Positions 19,268-29,218 of a stretch of DNA of 64,000 nt are shown piece after piece. The DNA lies in the NCBI GenBank assembly GCA_900323505.1, contig OOIN01000003.1, forward strand, positions 186,001 through 250,000. The letters run 5' to 3'. Source of the DNA: Ustilago trichophora (Eukaryota > Basidiomycota > Ustilaginomycetes > Ustilaginales > Ustilaginaceae). The translations under genes and the position numbers were made by a program. Every line of letters starts with the position of its first letter. Position 1 is the first letter of the stretch. The notes beneath the pieces were generated by a model, which was given only the letters and a program-made list of their open reading frames with translations, did not search any database and was not told where the DNA came from.

Positions 19268-21292
19268 ATGGCACCACCCACTGCGTCCCAGCCTGAAGCG
19301 GCTCAGGCTGCTACCATCGAAAAGTCCAAAAAGGAAAAGAGCCACAAGAAGGATAAAAAGGGCAAGGACGCCGCCGTCGATCCTACTGACACTATTGTAG
19401 CTGCCACTGCCGACGATGCTGATGCCGATGCCGTAGCAGAGGAGCTCGACGGTGCCAACGACGAATCCGAAGCTGCCAAGAAGGAACGCAAACGCCAGAA
19501 GAAGGAGCGCAAGGAACGTGAACGCCTCGAGCGCGAACAAGCCGAAAAGGACGCCGCCACCGTCGCAGCTGCTTCAGCTGCTCAGGCTGTCTCCGCCGTC
19601 GCATCCGCCACGCGTCTCCCAATCGACCCTTCCCTTGATGGCACCACCGATGCTCCTGCTCGTCTCGCAGCTGCCGAGGCCATCGCCATTGAGACTCCTG
19701 CTGCTCCCGAGCACCAGGTCGCCGCTGCCGCTACCCAGCCCACCGAGGCCGCTGCCGCCGCTGCTGCACCTGCCGTTCCTGCTGCTGACTCGGCTACTGC
19801 TGCTCCAATCGCTGGTTCTTCTGCCGATGCCGGCGTCGCTGTAGCAGGCGAGCAGCAGAAGCGCAAGCGTGGTCGCCCCAGGAAGGACGGTTCTGCCCCT
19901 TCGGCCAAGAAGCCCAAACGCGATGCAGGCGAGAATGGCGAACGACGCGGTCGACGTGCCAAGATGTCCGAAGAGGCCGCCATGGAGGAACTCAGGGGTC
20001 TGCCCAAGCGCGAGCTCCTCGTCGAGCGAGTCTACTCGTCCGACATGCTTGCCAAGCTCGAGCGCACCATCGGCCTCGAGTACAAGAAGGGCCGTTTCGA
20101 CAAGGAGGAGCAAGACACCATCAAGAACGGCATTGCCGAGTTCATGAAGCTCAAGGGTCTCTCGGAGGAAGACTTCCAGGAACTTCTCTACAACTACCGC
20201 GAAAAGGGTTGGGAGAAGATGTACACCGAGCTCTGGAAGGACCTAGCCGGTCGTCTTGATGGCCGACCCAACATTGCCGTCCGACTGCACGTCCGAACCA
20301 ACAAGTCGCAGTTCCGAAGGCAGGGTCGCTACACCCTCGCCGAAGACTTTGAGATTCGCAACCGCATGGGAGTCCTCCGCGAGGACGCCGCCTCGGTCGC
20401 CAAGCGTCTTGGACGTCTCAACCAGGATGTCCTCTCGCGCTTCGTCAAGCTGCAGGTCAAGGACGAGATGGCTGATGGCCCTACTTGGACCCTGGAAGAG
20501 GACAAGGCTGTGCTCGCCGCCCTCGAGCAGTACAAGAAGGAGCACCCGGGTGAGGTCATCTCGTGGAAGGCCATCGCCAACATGATGGGCAACAAGCGAA
20601 GCTACAAGGTCTACTCGAACCTCTTCTCCAACATTCGTTCGCGCGTCGACCGCAGCGGTACTAACCCCAAGAGGGACTATGGCACCACCGGAGACGATGC
20701 TGACGCCGATGCATCTCAGCAGGCCGTGCGTGGCATTCAGCGCCACCCCACCCGTGCCGAGCTCGACAACAGTGTCTGGATTCCAGGTGAGGACGACCTC
20801 ATCCTGCTTCAGCGACTCAACTTCCAGGACACTTTCACTCAGGATTCAGTCCAATGGGCCAATCTCTCGTTCGAAACATGGCAGTGGCCCGAGGAGACGC
20901 TTAAGCAACAGTTTGACCAGATCAAGTCGCGATACCTCCCCGAAGCCTGGACGGGAGGATGGCAGGAGACGCTCGACAAGATCATCAGGACCATCCGCAC
21001 CCGTCGCACCAAAAAGGAGATTGACGACGAGGGTGAGGATCAGCGCTCTTCGGCTGCTGTTGCTGGTGAGTCTTCTCAGGTCGAGGCTGAGGCTGCTCCC
21101 ACGGCACCGACTGAGACTCTGGCAACCTCCGCTGCGCCTGCCGATGCTGCTGCTGCTGCTGCTGCTGCTGATTCTGCTACTGCTGAGCCTGCCGCTGACG
21201 ATGCATCGGCCGCCGCTATCGACCCTGCTCTGGCTGGTACCGAGGCAAGCTCGAGCGCTCCCGCTGCCGAGCCCGCCAGCGCTACTGCCTAG
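19268..21292 (+). CDS. Reb1/TTF1-type Myb DNA-binding protein with AT-hook
   Basis: A 674-aa nuclear protein with the Reb1/TTF1 layout of successive Myb/SANT modules. Residues 198-206 (KRKRGRPRK) form an AT-hook. The Myb region starts with GLEYKKGRFDKEEQDTIKNG (269-288), continues with WKDLAGRLDGRPNIAVRLHV (323-342) and RYTLAEDFEIRNRM (354-367), then TWTLEEDKAVLAALEQYK (406-423) with WKAIANMMGNKRSYKVY, and ends with a fourth module near 490-560 (VWIPGEDDLILLQRLNF). Reb1-family proteins bind promoters and rDNA terminators, block RNA polymerase I and keep promoters open. Both ends are low complexity: Lys-rich then Ala-rich at the N-terminus, and Ala/Ser-rich at the C-terminus. The Reb1 role is inferred from architecture; another telobox/Myb role remains possible. 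Confidence 0.8.
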   Translation: MAPPTASQPEAAQAATIEKSKKEKSHKKDKKGKDAAVDPTDTIVAATADDADADAVAEELDGANDESEAAKKERKRQKKERKERERLEREQAEKDAATVAAASAAQAVSAVASATRLPIDPSLDGTTDAPARLAAAEAIAIETPAAPEHQVAAAATQPTEAAAAAAAPAVPAADSATAAPIAGSSADAGVAVAGEQQKRKRGRPRKDGSAPSAKKPKRDAGENGERRGRRAKMSEEAAMEELRGLPKRELLVERVYSSDMLAKLERTIGLEYKKGRFDKEEQDTIKNGIAEFMKLKGLSEEDFQELLYNYREKGWEKMYTELWKDLAGRLDGRPNIAVRLHVRTNKSQFRRQGRYTLAEDFEIRNRMGVLREDAASVAKRLGRLNQDVLSRFVKLQVKDEMADGPTWTLEEDKAVLAALEQYKKEHPGEVISWKAIANMMGNKRSYKVYSNLFSNIRSRVDRSGTNPKRDYGTTGDDADADASQQAVRGIQRHPTRAELDNSVWIPGEDDLILLQRLNFQDTFTQDSVQWANLSFETWQWPEETLKQQFDQIKSRYLPEAWTGGWQETLDKIIRTIRTRRTKKEIDDEGEDQRSSAAVAGESSQVEAEAAPTAPTETLATSAAPADAAAAAAAADSATAEPAADDASAAAIDPALAGTEASSSAPAAEPASATA

Positions 21293-21580
21293 GTTAAGGT
21301 CAAATTTCTCAGCTCATCTCATCTCTGTTCGGTTCGTAACCGTTTTGTACTCTATGTAACATGTATCTCTTCGTCTCGAGTATCGCAACTTGTTCACTTT
21401 TTTGGCATCCTGGGTTTCGTTTTGCAAGGTGTGTGCTGTGTGCGATTGCGAGTGTGAGGAGGATGCCGGTTGGCTCGTCGTAGTGATCGTACACGTATTC
21501 TTGCAAGGGGTATAGTCTCGGTTCCAATTCTTCTGGTTTGAGATACATGTAGATTCCATTCTTGTCCTAGCTCAAACGAT

Positions 21581-21910
21581 TTACTCTTCTTCGTCATCAC
21601 CTACCTCTTGGTCGTCCTCGTTGACGTCGTCAGCGTCGGTTGAAGATGTGAGGTCTTCTTTGCCGGCCCAATCCTTCCATGTGGTCAAGACTTGGTTGAG
21701 ATTGCTTCGTGCGGTTTCCATTGCATCTGCGAGGTTTGAGAGTTGTTGTGGTTTGTTTGTTCCCGAAGCGGAGGAGAGGGGGATTTGGAGTTGGGTATCT
21801 GGGGAGAGGTTTGTTGAGCCGCATGTGAGAGGGATCGGGGTGTTGGGTAGAGGTTTGGTGGAGGCGAAGGGGGTTGTGTCGATGTTGATGTCTGCGGTTA
21901 GGACGCTCAT
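21581..21910 (-). CDS. Candidate EKC/KEOPS subunit Gon7
   Basis: A small acidic protein of 109 aa. The middle, LADAMETARSNLNQVLTTWK then DWAG (about 60-86), is an amphipathic helix resembling the fungal Gon7 signature in which a helix ending near LT.WK packs on Pcc1. The tail is almost entirely Asp/Glu (DADDVNEDDQEVGDDEEE). Gon7 is an accessory, partly disordered subunit of the KEOPS complex, which makes the t6A modification of ANN-decoding tRNAs. The assignment rests on one short motif, length and acidic tail; profile comparison would decide. The gene is divergent from ARPC3 and follows the Reb1-like gene tail to tail with a 288-bp gap. Confidence 0.55.
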   Translation of the reverse strand: MSVLTADINIDTTPFASTKPLPNTPIPLTCGSTNLSPDTQLQIPLSSASGTNKPQQLSNLADAMETARSNLNQVLTTWKDWAGKEDLTSSTDADDVNEDDQEVGDDEEE

Positions 21911-22431
21911 GGTGAGAAGGGGGCTTTGGCTGTGTTGAGGGGGTTAGAGGGGGTTGGACGAGGTGGTGGAGATGATGATAGTGTTGGACAAAGACGTGGG
22001 GGACAAGAATGACTCGGTCCAGTGCCGCCAAAGCGAAATTTGTAGATTGAATTCGATCTGACACGATGAAAAAGGCCGAGAAATTCAGGGGCGATGCGAC
22101 GGTCGAGCCATCCGAAATCGGAGCACTGCTTTGAGGTGGAGATGTGCTCACGTCCGCATGACACCGAAATCCATCATCACGATTCGATTCACATCTTTCC
22201 TCCTTCTCACCATCCCTACACCACATATTTTCGCTCCTCTCGCACAAACACAGCAACGAACGCCGCAGTCAACTTTTTTCCCCAAGTCGTTTTCTGCGTC
22301 TCACCACTGCATCGCATTGAATCGCAGATCGAACCCTGGAAAGATCGAGCATCGCTTTACTTCCAAGGTCTCCTCCATACAGACGTACACGAACAAATAC
22401 CTTGCTGAGTAGCTCCCTGCTTCGATTCATC
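21911..22431. promoter_or_regulatory. Divergent promoter interval, Gon7 candidate / ARPC3
   Basis: 521 bp between two divergent starts. The sequence is mixed, with a pyrimidine-rich leader on the ARPC3 side (about 22190-22300). No TATA box, repeat or RNA gene stood out. Confidence 0.45.
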
Positions 22432-23088
22432 ATGCCAGTAAGTCATCCTCTTTTTCAAGTCTCTTTTTCAAGTCTAGCTTTCATCTCGCACATCAGCACA
22501 GATCTGATTGACCGCATTGTCCGCCTTTCTCCCTCCTTTGTTACGCCCCACCCTTAGGCCTACCATTCGTCCTACAACGAGGAACCGGACACGCGACTGA
22601 TCGGATCCATGTCCATCCTCCCCATCCGTTCGCGCACCCGAGGTCCCGCCCCTCCACCCATCGACCCTTCTCGACCCGACATCATCGACGAGTCGATCGA
22701 CCTCTTCCGCGCCAACTCGCTCTTCCGCAACTTCGAAATCAAAGGTCCCGCCGATCGTCTCCTCATCTACCTCATCCTCTTCATCTCTGATTGTCTCACC
22801 AAGATCGCAGCGTCCAAGATCCCTTGGTCGCAGAACGAAGCATTGAAGCAACTCTCCACATATGCTGTCGACAGTTTTGCCCTGCCAGGAGACGCGAATT
22901 TCCCCTTGAACAGCTTGTACGCTCCTCCGGCGACTAGGGCTGATGCGGATGCGCTGAGGAGCTACTTGACCCAGGTTCGACAGGAGACGGCCGCAAGACT
23001 CGTGGAAAAGGTTTGGGTCGATGGAACGCCTAGTAAGTGGTGGTTGGCTTTCACCAAGAGGAGGTTTATGGGTAAGAGTCTTACTTAG
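22432..23088 (+). CDS. ARC18: ARP2/3 complex subunit 3 (p21-Arc), spliced
   Basis: A subunit of the Arp2/3 complex that nucleates branched actin filaments for endocytosis. The first exon is only six bases (ATGCCA, 22432-22437). A 120-bp intron (22438-22557, GTAAGT...TTAG) follows, and exon 2 runs 22558-23088. The join yields MPAYHSSYNEEPDTRLIGSM, which matches the animal p21-Arc N-terminus almost residue for residue and proves the tiny exon. Other landmarks are PIRSRTRGPAPP, FRNFEIKGPADRLLIYLILF, FALPGDANFPLNSLYAPPA and PSKWWLAFTKRRFMGKSL at the C-terminus. The 178-aa length is as expected for the family. Confidence 0.97.
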
Positions 23089-23401
23089 GATCCGATCAGG
23101 ATGTCATGTACATATCACGTCGGTTCGAATCCAATCACACCTTCAAAGTGTCTCAGCAGGTCTGTAGAGAGATAGAAAGAGAGAAGGAGGAGATGCTTTG
23201 AGATTCGTTATCCGAGCCTTCATCACACGCTTTCTCGCCTGCTCACACACACACACACACACACAAACACAAACGATACGACTCTGACGAGCTAAAAAGA
23301 AGACGCAAGTTGAATTGCATCCAAACTGAAAACATGAAACGGTGACCTTTGAAAACGAAGACTAAAAGCGATCTATCTATGTATCTATGTGTATCTATGG
23401 G
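23089..23401. other. Convergent 3' interval with (AC)n run
   Basis: 313 bp between ARPC3 and the TMEM70-like gene, transcribed toward each other. It includes an AC-rich run (about 23246-23270) and a repeated tctatctatgtatctatgtg segment near 23370-23398. No gene seen. Confidence 0.5.
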
Positions 23402-24328
23402 TTAACCCAAAACCTGCCAATCTTGACCCAACAATTCCTCATGAACATTAAAGTATCTTGTTGGATTCCCTTGCACTTCCACCTTGCCTGTTGCCTTCCA
23501 TTGATCTTGAACATCGCTGTCTTGCTGGGTGGATTTGGTTTGGGTTTGGGAAGAGTATTTGACGATCCAGCTGCCGAGGGATTTTCCTGAATTGACGTCG
23601 AAGGTTTCGGCGATTTTTTTGGTGACGGAATCTTGACCTGATTTCAAGATGAGAGGTGGCGGGTTGTTTGTGATTTCCCAAGCTGCGAAAGGTCGGGAAG
23701 TTGGACGGAGGAAAGTTGGTTCGTAGACTAGCGTTCGAGTCGGTTTGAGTTTCCATGAAGTGGTGTTTAGTTCCATGACAACCTTTCCGTCCGTGTCGGA
23801 TGGAGTGGTGGAGTCTGAGGGAGACAGAAGACGCATGGATCCAACATAAGGAGTTCCAATCCAAGCAATCAGAGCCGTACTGATCCCAGACGTTGCAAGA
23901 GCCGTAACGCACAATCCGATCCTTCCGGCTAGTGAAATCTCCCCCGGTGCCAAAAGCAACACTGGAGTCAAGACACTTGCCAAACCCAAAGATCCAAGCG
24001 AAAACAGTTTGAGCCGCGTGAAAGTTCGTGCAAGAGGACCTTGGTAGGTGGCCAGCACTTTGGAAGGTTCAGATTCTACACTTGCTTTCACGCCGGTAGA
24101 AGAACGACACCGAGGAGAAGTGTGAAGTTCTCGTACTCCAAAAGTGCCACGAGAACGTCGCATAGCAGATCGAGATGGTGATCCAACGGGCAACACCTTC
24201 AACCGGGCTGCGGTGGTAGACATGGCTCGAGCCGAAGCAATCCTCATCGTGTTGGCCAACATGGTACGACCCATAGCAGGATGTCGTACCCCCACAGCTG
24301 CCGCAGCTACCATCCAGAGGCTTGCCAT
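23402..24328 (-). CDS. TMEM70-like mitochondrial inner-membrane protein
   Basis: The 308-aa product starts MASLWMVAAAAVGVRHPAMG and has an Arg/Ser/Ala-rich, acid-free first 70 residues, as expected for a mitochondrial targeting peptide. The core is a membrane hairpin: a first hydrophobic helix (FSLGSLGLASVLTPVLLL, about 128-145) and a second (GLCVTALATSGISTALIAWI, about 155-174) followed by GTPYVGSMRLL. This pattern is that of the TMEM70/TMEM186/TMEM223 group, several of which help assemble respiratory complexes. The C-terminal 110 residues include LVYEPTFLRPTSRPFAAWEI and a region facing the matrix or intermembrane space. The ATG at 24328 was chosen because the longer frame upstream reads as leader. 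The exact orthologue is uncertain. Confidence 0.55.
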   Translation of the reverse strand: MASLWMVAAAAVGVRHPAMGRTMLANTMRIASARAMSTTAARLKVLPVGSPSRSAMRRSRGTFGVRELHTSPRCRSSTGVKASVESEPSKVLATYQGPLARTFTRLKLFSLGSLGLASVLTPVLLLAPGEISLAGRIGLCVTALATSGISTALIAWIGTPYVGSMRLLSPSDSTTPSDTDGKVVMELNTTSWKLKPTRTLVYEPTFLRPTSRPFAAWEITNNPPPLILKSGQDSVTKKIAETFDVNSGKSLGSWIVKYSSQTQTKSTQQDSDVQDQWKATGKVEVQGNPTRYFNVHEELLGQDWQVLG

Positions 24329-24511
24329 TCGTTTGCACTGCACGAGAGAAAGAGGGGGTTTAAAAGGAAAAAGAAATATTGGAACACAGTCAACAAACTT
24401 GTAATCACGCAAAAAAGAAAACAGAAGAAAAAGGAAAAAGGGTATGATGTGGTTGTGGCGTTGTCCAATTACGATCAAGGTGGTGAGATGGGGAGTTGGA
24501 AAGGTGTTTTT

Positions 24512-25522
24512 TCAAGGGTTGGCCCATTCGAGCGACCAAACGGTGAGCCAGCGATTGCGAAGTTTGACATCACCCTCGGCGTCTTGGCCGTAACCTTGGA
24601 TGAGGAAGAGTCGACGGTTGCCTGTGAGCCTTGGTTGGTCGTCGTTGCCGTCCTGGTTGGTGGTGGTGGTGGTGGTGGTGGTGGTGGTTGAGTCTGCTGA
24701 TTGTTGCTGGATGGGGGTGTTTCCGCAAACCTCTAGCTCCAAGATTCGATGCTTTGCGTGGGCAAAAGCTTCATTCCCTGCCCTTGCCACATCCGGATCC
24801 TCGTTCAATGCATCTTGTGGCAATGCGGGCCAGAGGTCCTCCCTGTCCACGGGCGCCAGGCGCAATCCGACCCTGTACGCCCTTCTGATAAACGAAGTCA
24901 CCTTCTCCCTCCCCGTATGGAGCCCCGCGATAATATTCACCCTTGCCCCCCTATCCCTACTCAACACCTTGACCACCGTCTTGAGCAAATCGGCATGGCT
25001 CAACGGATCCCACATGCAGTCGGCCAACAGAACCGAATCGAAGGCCTTGACGCCTCTGGGCAGACAGTCGATCAGCTCTTCGGTATCTTTTCCCCAGATA
25101 TGTCCGACGACCTTGCACCTTTTGGTGACAAGCTCAGAAGCGGAAGCAAGGTTGCGTTTGACATTGTCTCTGAGCTCTTTGACGAGAAGCGGCTCGTCGT
25201 AGTCGCTAGCTACTACGAGGGATGCATCTCCGATCAAGGCGGCAGTGATGGAGGGAAGACCGGTACCCGCACCGAGCTCCAAGATGGTACGGTTGGCGGT
25301 GGGGAAGGCGGACGAGAGCAAGGCGTCGGACATGAGCATACCGGCTCGCCATTGTCGGTGGGCGAAAATGTGATGGATCGATGCGGGAGGTACGGCTACG
25401 GTGACAATTGGGAAATTGGCGCGTTGGTCGTGGTTGTTGGAGCAGAGGAGAGGCTTGGGTTGATAGGAGATACTTACGCCAGGTTGACCAAAGGAAGGCG
25501 GGATGTAGGGTGCCGCCGCCAT
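24512..25522 (-). CDS. Methyltransferase family 16 (lysine/NNT1-like) protein
   Basis: A 336-aa S-adenosylmethionine-dependent methyltransferase of the family-16 group, which in fungi includes the Efm lysine methyltransferases and the protein once named Nnt1. HRQWRAGMLMSDALLSS (55-71) precedes motif I, ILELGAGTGLPSITAALIG (80-98); the acidic loop ASDYDEPLLVKELRDNV follows; VLLADCMWDPLSHADLLKTV corresponds to the post-motif substrate loop. The tail holds a poly-Thr run from an ACC repeat, then RLFLIQGYGQDAEGDVKLRN and RWLTVWSLEW. The start is the ATG at 25522 (MAAAPYIPPSFGQPG); upstream in-frame sequence is repeat-rich leader. A GTAAGT on the coding strand at about 25472-25477 looks like a donor, but the only near acceptor would break the frame, so I keep one exon. 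Confidence 0.75.
   Translation of the reverse strand: MAAAPYIPPSFGQPGVSISYQPKPLLCSNNHDQRANFPIVTVAVPPASIHHIFAHRQWRAGMLMSDALLSSAFPTANRTILELGAGTGLPSITAALIGDASLVVASDYDEPLLVKELRDNVKRNLASASELVTKRCKVVGHIWGKDTEELIDCLPRGVKAFDSVLLADCMWDPLSHADLLKTVVKVLSRDRGARVNIIAGLHTGREKVTSFIRRAYRVGLRLAPVDREDLWPALPQDALNEDPDVARAGNEAFAHAKHRILELEVCGNTPIQQQSADSTTTTTTTTTTNQDGNDDQPRLTGNRRLFLIQGYGQDAEGDVKLRNRWLTVWSLEWANP
24659..24689. repeat. (TGG)n trinucleotide run in the methyltransferase gene
   Basis: About ten TGG units on the plus strand, read as ACC codons on the minus strand, encode a run of threonines near the C-terminus of the methyltransferase. Length variation here would change the Thr run without breaking the frame. 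Confidence 0.9.
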
Positions 25523-25554
25523 TGCGTTGTTGGTTATGGCTTTGGCATACGCGC

Positions 25555-25594
<40 letters not shown>

Positions 25595-25904
25595 CTTGTC
25601 GATGGAGGATGAAGGAAGGAGGAGGAGAAAGGGTCGGATCGTAGCTAAGAGAGGAAGAGAGAGTTCGGAAGAGTCGGAATTGGCAGGAATTGAAACGCTT
25701 TCAAAAAGAAACAAAAAAAAAGTGATTAAATTGTTTGATTTCTTCTTGACTGTCGCTTCCTCATCACACGCTAATTTCAATAAAAATCGTTTTTATTTGC
25801 CTACATGTTGGTTCTGCTGCTGACCACACCGAACAGCAGACTCTCAACTTGTCTTCTTTCACCTTCTCCACCTTTTTTTTTTTTTCTTTATTGGTCCTCC
25901 ACGC

Positions 25905-25941
<37 letters not shown>

Positions 25942-26060
25942 TCACTTCCATCCATCCATCCCCACCACACTTTTTACTATCTGGAGGAATTGCATATCCA
26001 CATCCATCCAGGCTAAAATAGCATCCTAGTTGTCGCCAAAGGATCGCGATCGTTACAAAG
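25523..26060. promoter_or_regulatory. Divergent promoter interval, methyltransferase / Tim50, with repeats
   Basis: 538 bp between divergent starts. On the methyltransferase side there is a short TG run followed by a GA run (about 25556-25594). On the Tim50 side there is a T-rich tract (about 25874-25885) and a perfect (TCA)11 run at 25905-25937, both in the presumed leader or core promoter. Confidence 0.6.
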
Positions 26061-27560
26061 ATGGTGTTCAACCTCACCGCAAGCCAAACGCTTCGAGCGG
26101 TCGCACGCACCTCGGTGACCCCTCGTGCACAGATGCTCCCGCGAAGCATTGTTGCTCCTGTTTCGGTGCGATTCCTTGCCACACCGCCATCCAAGGGCAC
26201 TGCTCAACCAGCATCTTCGAAACCAGCAGATGAATCTGCCACTCCCACATCAACATCCGACACTAAAACCAATGCAGCCGAACCTGAGCTCAACCCTCGC
26301 AAGTCCTCTTCGCTCTTCGACATTGACACCTCGGCCTCGCCTCTCGCCTCGCAACTCATCGAATCTGAAGAGTCCGTCAAGGCCGGCGGCGGCGGCGGCG
26401 GCGGCGGTAAGCCCGGCAGCACCGGAGCCAAAGCCAAAACTGGTGCCCGATCCATGTCCTCCATCGAACGTCGACGTCAGCACACCGTCCGACTCCTCAC
26501 CGGCTTCATCCTCGTCGGTGCCGGTCTCTCTGCCTACAACCTAGGCCGCGAATGGGACAACGACGCTGAAGCCGAACGATTCTCCTCCTCCCCCGATGCT
26601 GCCTCTTTCTTGGGTCGCATCAAACTTCGCCTCGGTGCAATGTACGAAGATTTCAACAAGCCCGTATTCGATCAACTGCTTCCCGATCCTCTACCTTTCC
26701 CCTATTCCCGCCCTTTCACCATGGTCATCGACCTCGACGATCTTTTGGTCCACAGCGAGTGGAGTAGAGAACACGGTTGGAGGACGGCAAAGCGACCTGG
26801 ATTGGATTACTTTTTGGGCTACCTCTCTCAGTTTTACGAAATCGTACTCTTCACCACCCAGCCTTTCTTCACCGCCGGACCCATCATCGAGAAACTCGAC
26901 CCAGATCGTCGCTTTATCGCCTACACCCTCTTCCGCGAATCTTGCAGGACTGTCGACGGTAAACTCGTCAAAGATCTCGCACATCTCAATCGCGATCTCT
27001 CCAAAGTCGTCGTGGTCGATACCAACCCGGAAAGCTTCTACCTGCATCCTGAGAACGGCATTCTCATCCAACCTTGGAAGGGCGATCCTTCGGATCGGGA
27101 ACTTGTTGGACTGATTCCATTCTTCGAAGCGATCGGAATCTACGGTATCGACGACGTCCGTACGACGATCAAGGCGTATGAAGGACAACATATCCCTACG
27201 GAGCATGCTAGACGTGCGGCAGCCATCCGTCAGAGGGAGCTTGAGGAGAACAAGGCGCGTGCTGAGCGTCTGGGTAAATTCGGATCTGTGTTTGGTGGAG
27301 TAAGTCGAAGTCAAACCGCGGGTCTGCCTCTAGATAAGACCATGTACGATCTGGAGAGAGAGAGGTTCGTACAGGCCTATCTGGAGGATCAAAAGTATTG
27401 GAAGGAGAACGGAGAGGCGCTCAGAAAGCAAGCCAAGGAAGAGCAGGAAAGGCAGATTCGAGAGATGAAGTTGAATACTTGGGGATTCTTTACCGGTGGT
27501 ATGAAGCCGGGTACTTCTCCCACTGGTGGTGAAGAGGGAGCGCCTAAGCAGCAGGCTTAA
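26061..27560 (+). CDS. TIM50: Mitochondrial import receptor subunit Tim50
   Basis: Tim50 receives presequence proteins emerging from the outer membrane and passes them to the TIM23 channel. The 499-aa product has a basic presequence ([20 protein letters not shown]) ending near residue 40, a disordered stretch with a poly-Gly run, and a single membrane helix at 144-161 ([18 protein letters not shown]). The intermembrane FCP1-like HAD domain starts with [20 protein letters not shown] (219-238), then [20 protein letters not shown], and [20 protein letters not shown]. The HAD motif is DLDDL rather than the catalytic DxDxT, as is usual in Tim50, so phosphatase activity is not expected. The C-terminus is a charged helix with Gly/Pro at the end. 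The TCA repeat lies in its leader. Confidence 0.96.
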   Translation: MVFNLTASQTLRAVARTSVTPRAQMLPRSIVAPVSVRFLATPPSKGTAQPASSKPADESATPTSTSDTKTNAAEPELNPRKSSSLFDIDTSASPLASQLIESEESVKAGGGGGGGGKPGSTGAKAKTGARSMSSIERRRQHTVRLLTGFILVGAGLSAYNLGREWDNDAEAERFSSSPDAASFLGRIKLRLGAMYEDFNKPVFDQLLPDPLPFPYSRPFTMVIDLDDLLVHSEWSREHGWRTAKRPGLDYFLGYLSQFYEIVLFTTQPFFTAGPIIEKLDPDRRFIAYTLFRESCRTVDGKLVKDLAHLNRDLSKVVVVDTNPESFYLHPENGILIQPWKGDPSDRELVGLIPFFEAIGIYGIDDVRTTIKAYEGQHIPTEHARRAAAIRQRELEENKARAERLGKFGSVFGGVSRSQTAGLPLDKTMYDLERERFVQAYLEDQKYWKENGEALRKQAKEEQERQIREMKLNTWGFFTGGMKPGTSPTGGEEGAPKQQA

Positions 27561-27739
27561 CAAGTGAAAGCGGAAGAGTGACCTCGACAACAAAATGTAC
27601 TTTTTTCAGTTTATAGATTCTTCCCATGTTTCAGTCACATTCACACAACCACACCACTCGAAATGCGTCAAAAGCTGTGTGACATCTTGTTGCGAATCCA
27701 AAGTCAAGTCCATAAAAAAAAAAAAGGGGGAAGAAAGTT

Positions 27740-29218
27740 TTACTGTTGGAAGAGCAAGCTAGCCGCCACCTCGACGTTTCCCTCAGCAGCGTTGAGGAAC
27801 GAGATAGCTTGGGCTTGTGAGGCGCCTAGATCGGTCAAGGCTTTAATGCTTTCTGCTGGCCACGATTTGGCGCTTCCACCACTCGCTGCCGCTGCCGCTG
27901 CCGGTGCTGCTGGTGCTGCTGGTGGTGCTTGTGCAACTCTCCCGGCACCACCACTGCTACCACCCTGTGCAGCACTGGCAGCACTGGGATGGGAAAAGCT
28001 CCAGCCGTGTGATTCAAAGTGACCCTGACTTGCCTGTCCCGCACTCGAGCTCACACTTGGGTTGCCAATCGCCTGTCCAGCACCAGGAAACTTGGCTGCA
28101 GTCGAAACCGCAGCGGCAGCATTCGCATTGGCGCTAGCAGCACCGAGCGCACTCGTCGTAGCTCCACCCTCCCCTTGCTTTTTTGCATCCTTCGCCACCG
28201 GCCTTGGGTTGCCTTGCTCATCAAGCTCATATTCAGCACTTGCTTCCGCAGGCAATTCGTGCTCGTCCAAAAACCTAATCTCCTCGCCATTGATCACCAA
28301 TGCATTCTTACTAAGATCGATGGTCGCCTGATACCTCTTGAGCATGTCGAGTCCAAACAGCATATCCACGCCTTTGCCTTCCATAATTGTAAAGCTGCAT
28401 GGCAAGAACAATCCTTTGCCCATCTGCAGCTGGGTCGAGTGGACTCTACCCAGAATCTTTGCTGTACCCACACCGCGTGCGATACCGGCAAAGCGTGTAT
28501 CGAGCAGCCGCATGATGCCGCACTTTTCGGCGCATTCGGGCGACATGATGGTCGCCTGGGCACCCGAGTCGACAAACGCTTTGACGTGGGTTCCGTTGAC
28601 TTTGCAGTCGACGTAGAGCATGGTGACGCGACCAAAGGATTCGGGAGAATACTCCATGGCATGTTCGAGATTCTCCATGACACGCTGTTGGCGGATGTTT
28701 TCTTCGATTCGACGTTGAGCATCGATGTCAAACTCGTCGGTGATGTCGTCCAGACCGGGATTGGAGGAGGCGGATTGCATCGAGTCTCTCTGGGCTCGAA
28801 GGAGCGAGAGGAAGCGGCTGGGGTTGGAGGAAGCGGCTTCGGCGAGGGTGGGGTTGTTGGCCCGAAGCATGGAAAGTGCGGCTGGGTCCGAGAGGATCTG
28901 TTGTCGTAGTTGCTCGGCGGCTTGCTCTTCAGAGCTCGGTGCGGGGCGGGAGGTGGATGACGAGGAGGAGGAGGCGGAGGCGGAGGCGGAGGGAGCGTGA
29001 CGACGGTCTCGCAAGATCAAGAGATCGTCATTCTGAACTCCAGAGCTGGCCAAGGTAGCTTTGGCATCGGTGAGCGGTTTCCCAGCATGCAAAAGCTGTT
29101 GCTGATGGGCAGGAATGGCAGAATCCGCCTCGAGCAAGGCTTGCAGATTCTCGAGCTCGATACTGGCATCGACGTCGATGGGGAAAGTGCGATCGTCTTC
29201 GGTGATGACGGTGATCAT
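27740..29218 (-). CDS. DDI1: Ubiquitin-shuttle aspartic protease Ddi1
   Basis: Ddi1 is a proteasome shuttle with a retroviral-type aspartic protease domain. The 492-aa product has the full three-part layout: ubiquitin-like domain (1-75, MITVITEDDRTFPIDVDASI), a linker with the helical HDD-type region, protease domain (about 198-310) with LYVDCKVNGTHVKAFVDSGA containing catalytic D217 in D-S-G-A, and a C-terminal UBA domain (about 453-492, IKALTDLGASQAQAISFLNA). The flap and dimer region includes IARGVGTAKILGRVHS and DMLFGLDMLKRYQATIDL. Only the ATG at 29218 is a true start; eight further open codons upstream begin with TTG. The region between protease and UBA is Ala/Ser/Gly-rich. It is divergent from Mob2. 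Confidence 0.96.
   Translation of the reverse strand: MITVITEDDRTFPIDVDASIELENLQALLEADSAIPAHQQQLLHAGKPLTDAKATLASSGVQNDDLLILRDRRHAPSASASASSSSSSTSRPAPSSEEQAAEQLRQQILSDPAALSMLRANNPTLAEAASSNPSRFLSLLRAQRDSMQSASSNPGLDDITDEFDIDAQRRIEENIRQQRVMENLEHAMEYSPESFGRVTMLYVDCKVNGTHVKAFVDSGAQATIMSPECAEKCGIMRLLDTRFAGIARGVGTAKILGRVHSTQLQMGKGLFLPCSFTIMEGKGVDMLFGLDMLKRYQATIDLSKNALVINGEEIRFLDEHELPAEASAEYELDEQGNPRPVAKDAKKQGEGGATTSALGAASANANAAAAVSTAAKFPGAGQAIGNPSVSSSAGQASQGHFESHGWSFSHPSAASAAQGGSSGGAGRVAQAPPAAPAAPAAAAAASGGSAKSWPAESIKALTDLGASQAQAISFLNAAEGNVEVAASLLFQQ

Noticed and set aside
23116..23130. GGTTCGAATCC, a tRNA B-box-like sequence
   Set aside because: No acceptor, D or anticodon arms can be built around it; it lies in the ARPC3 3' region.
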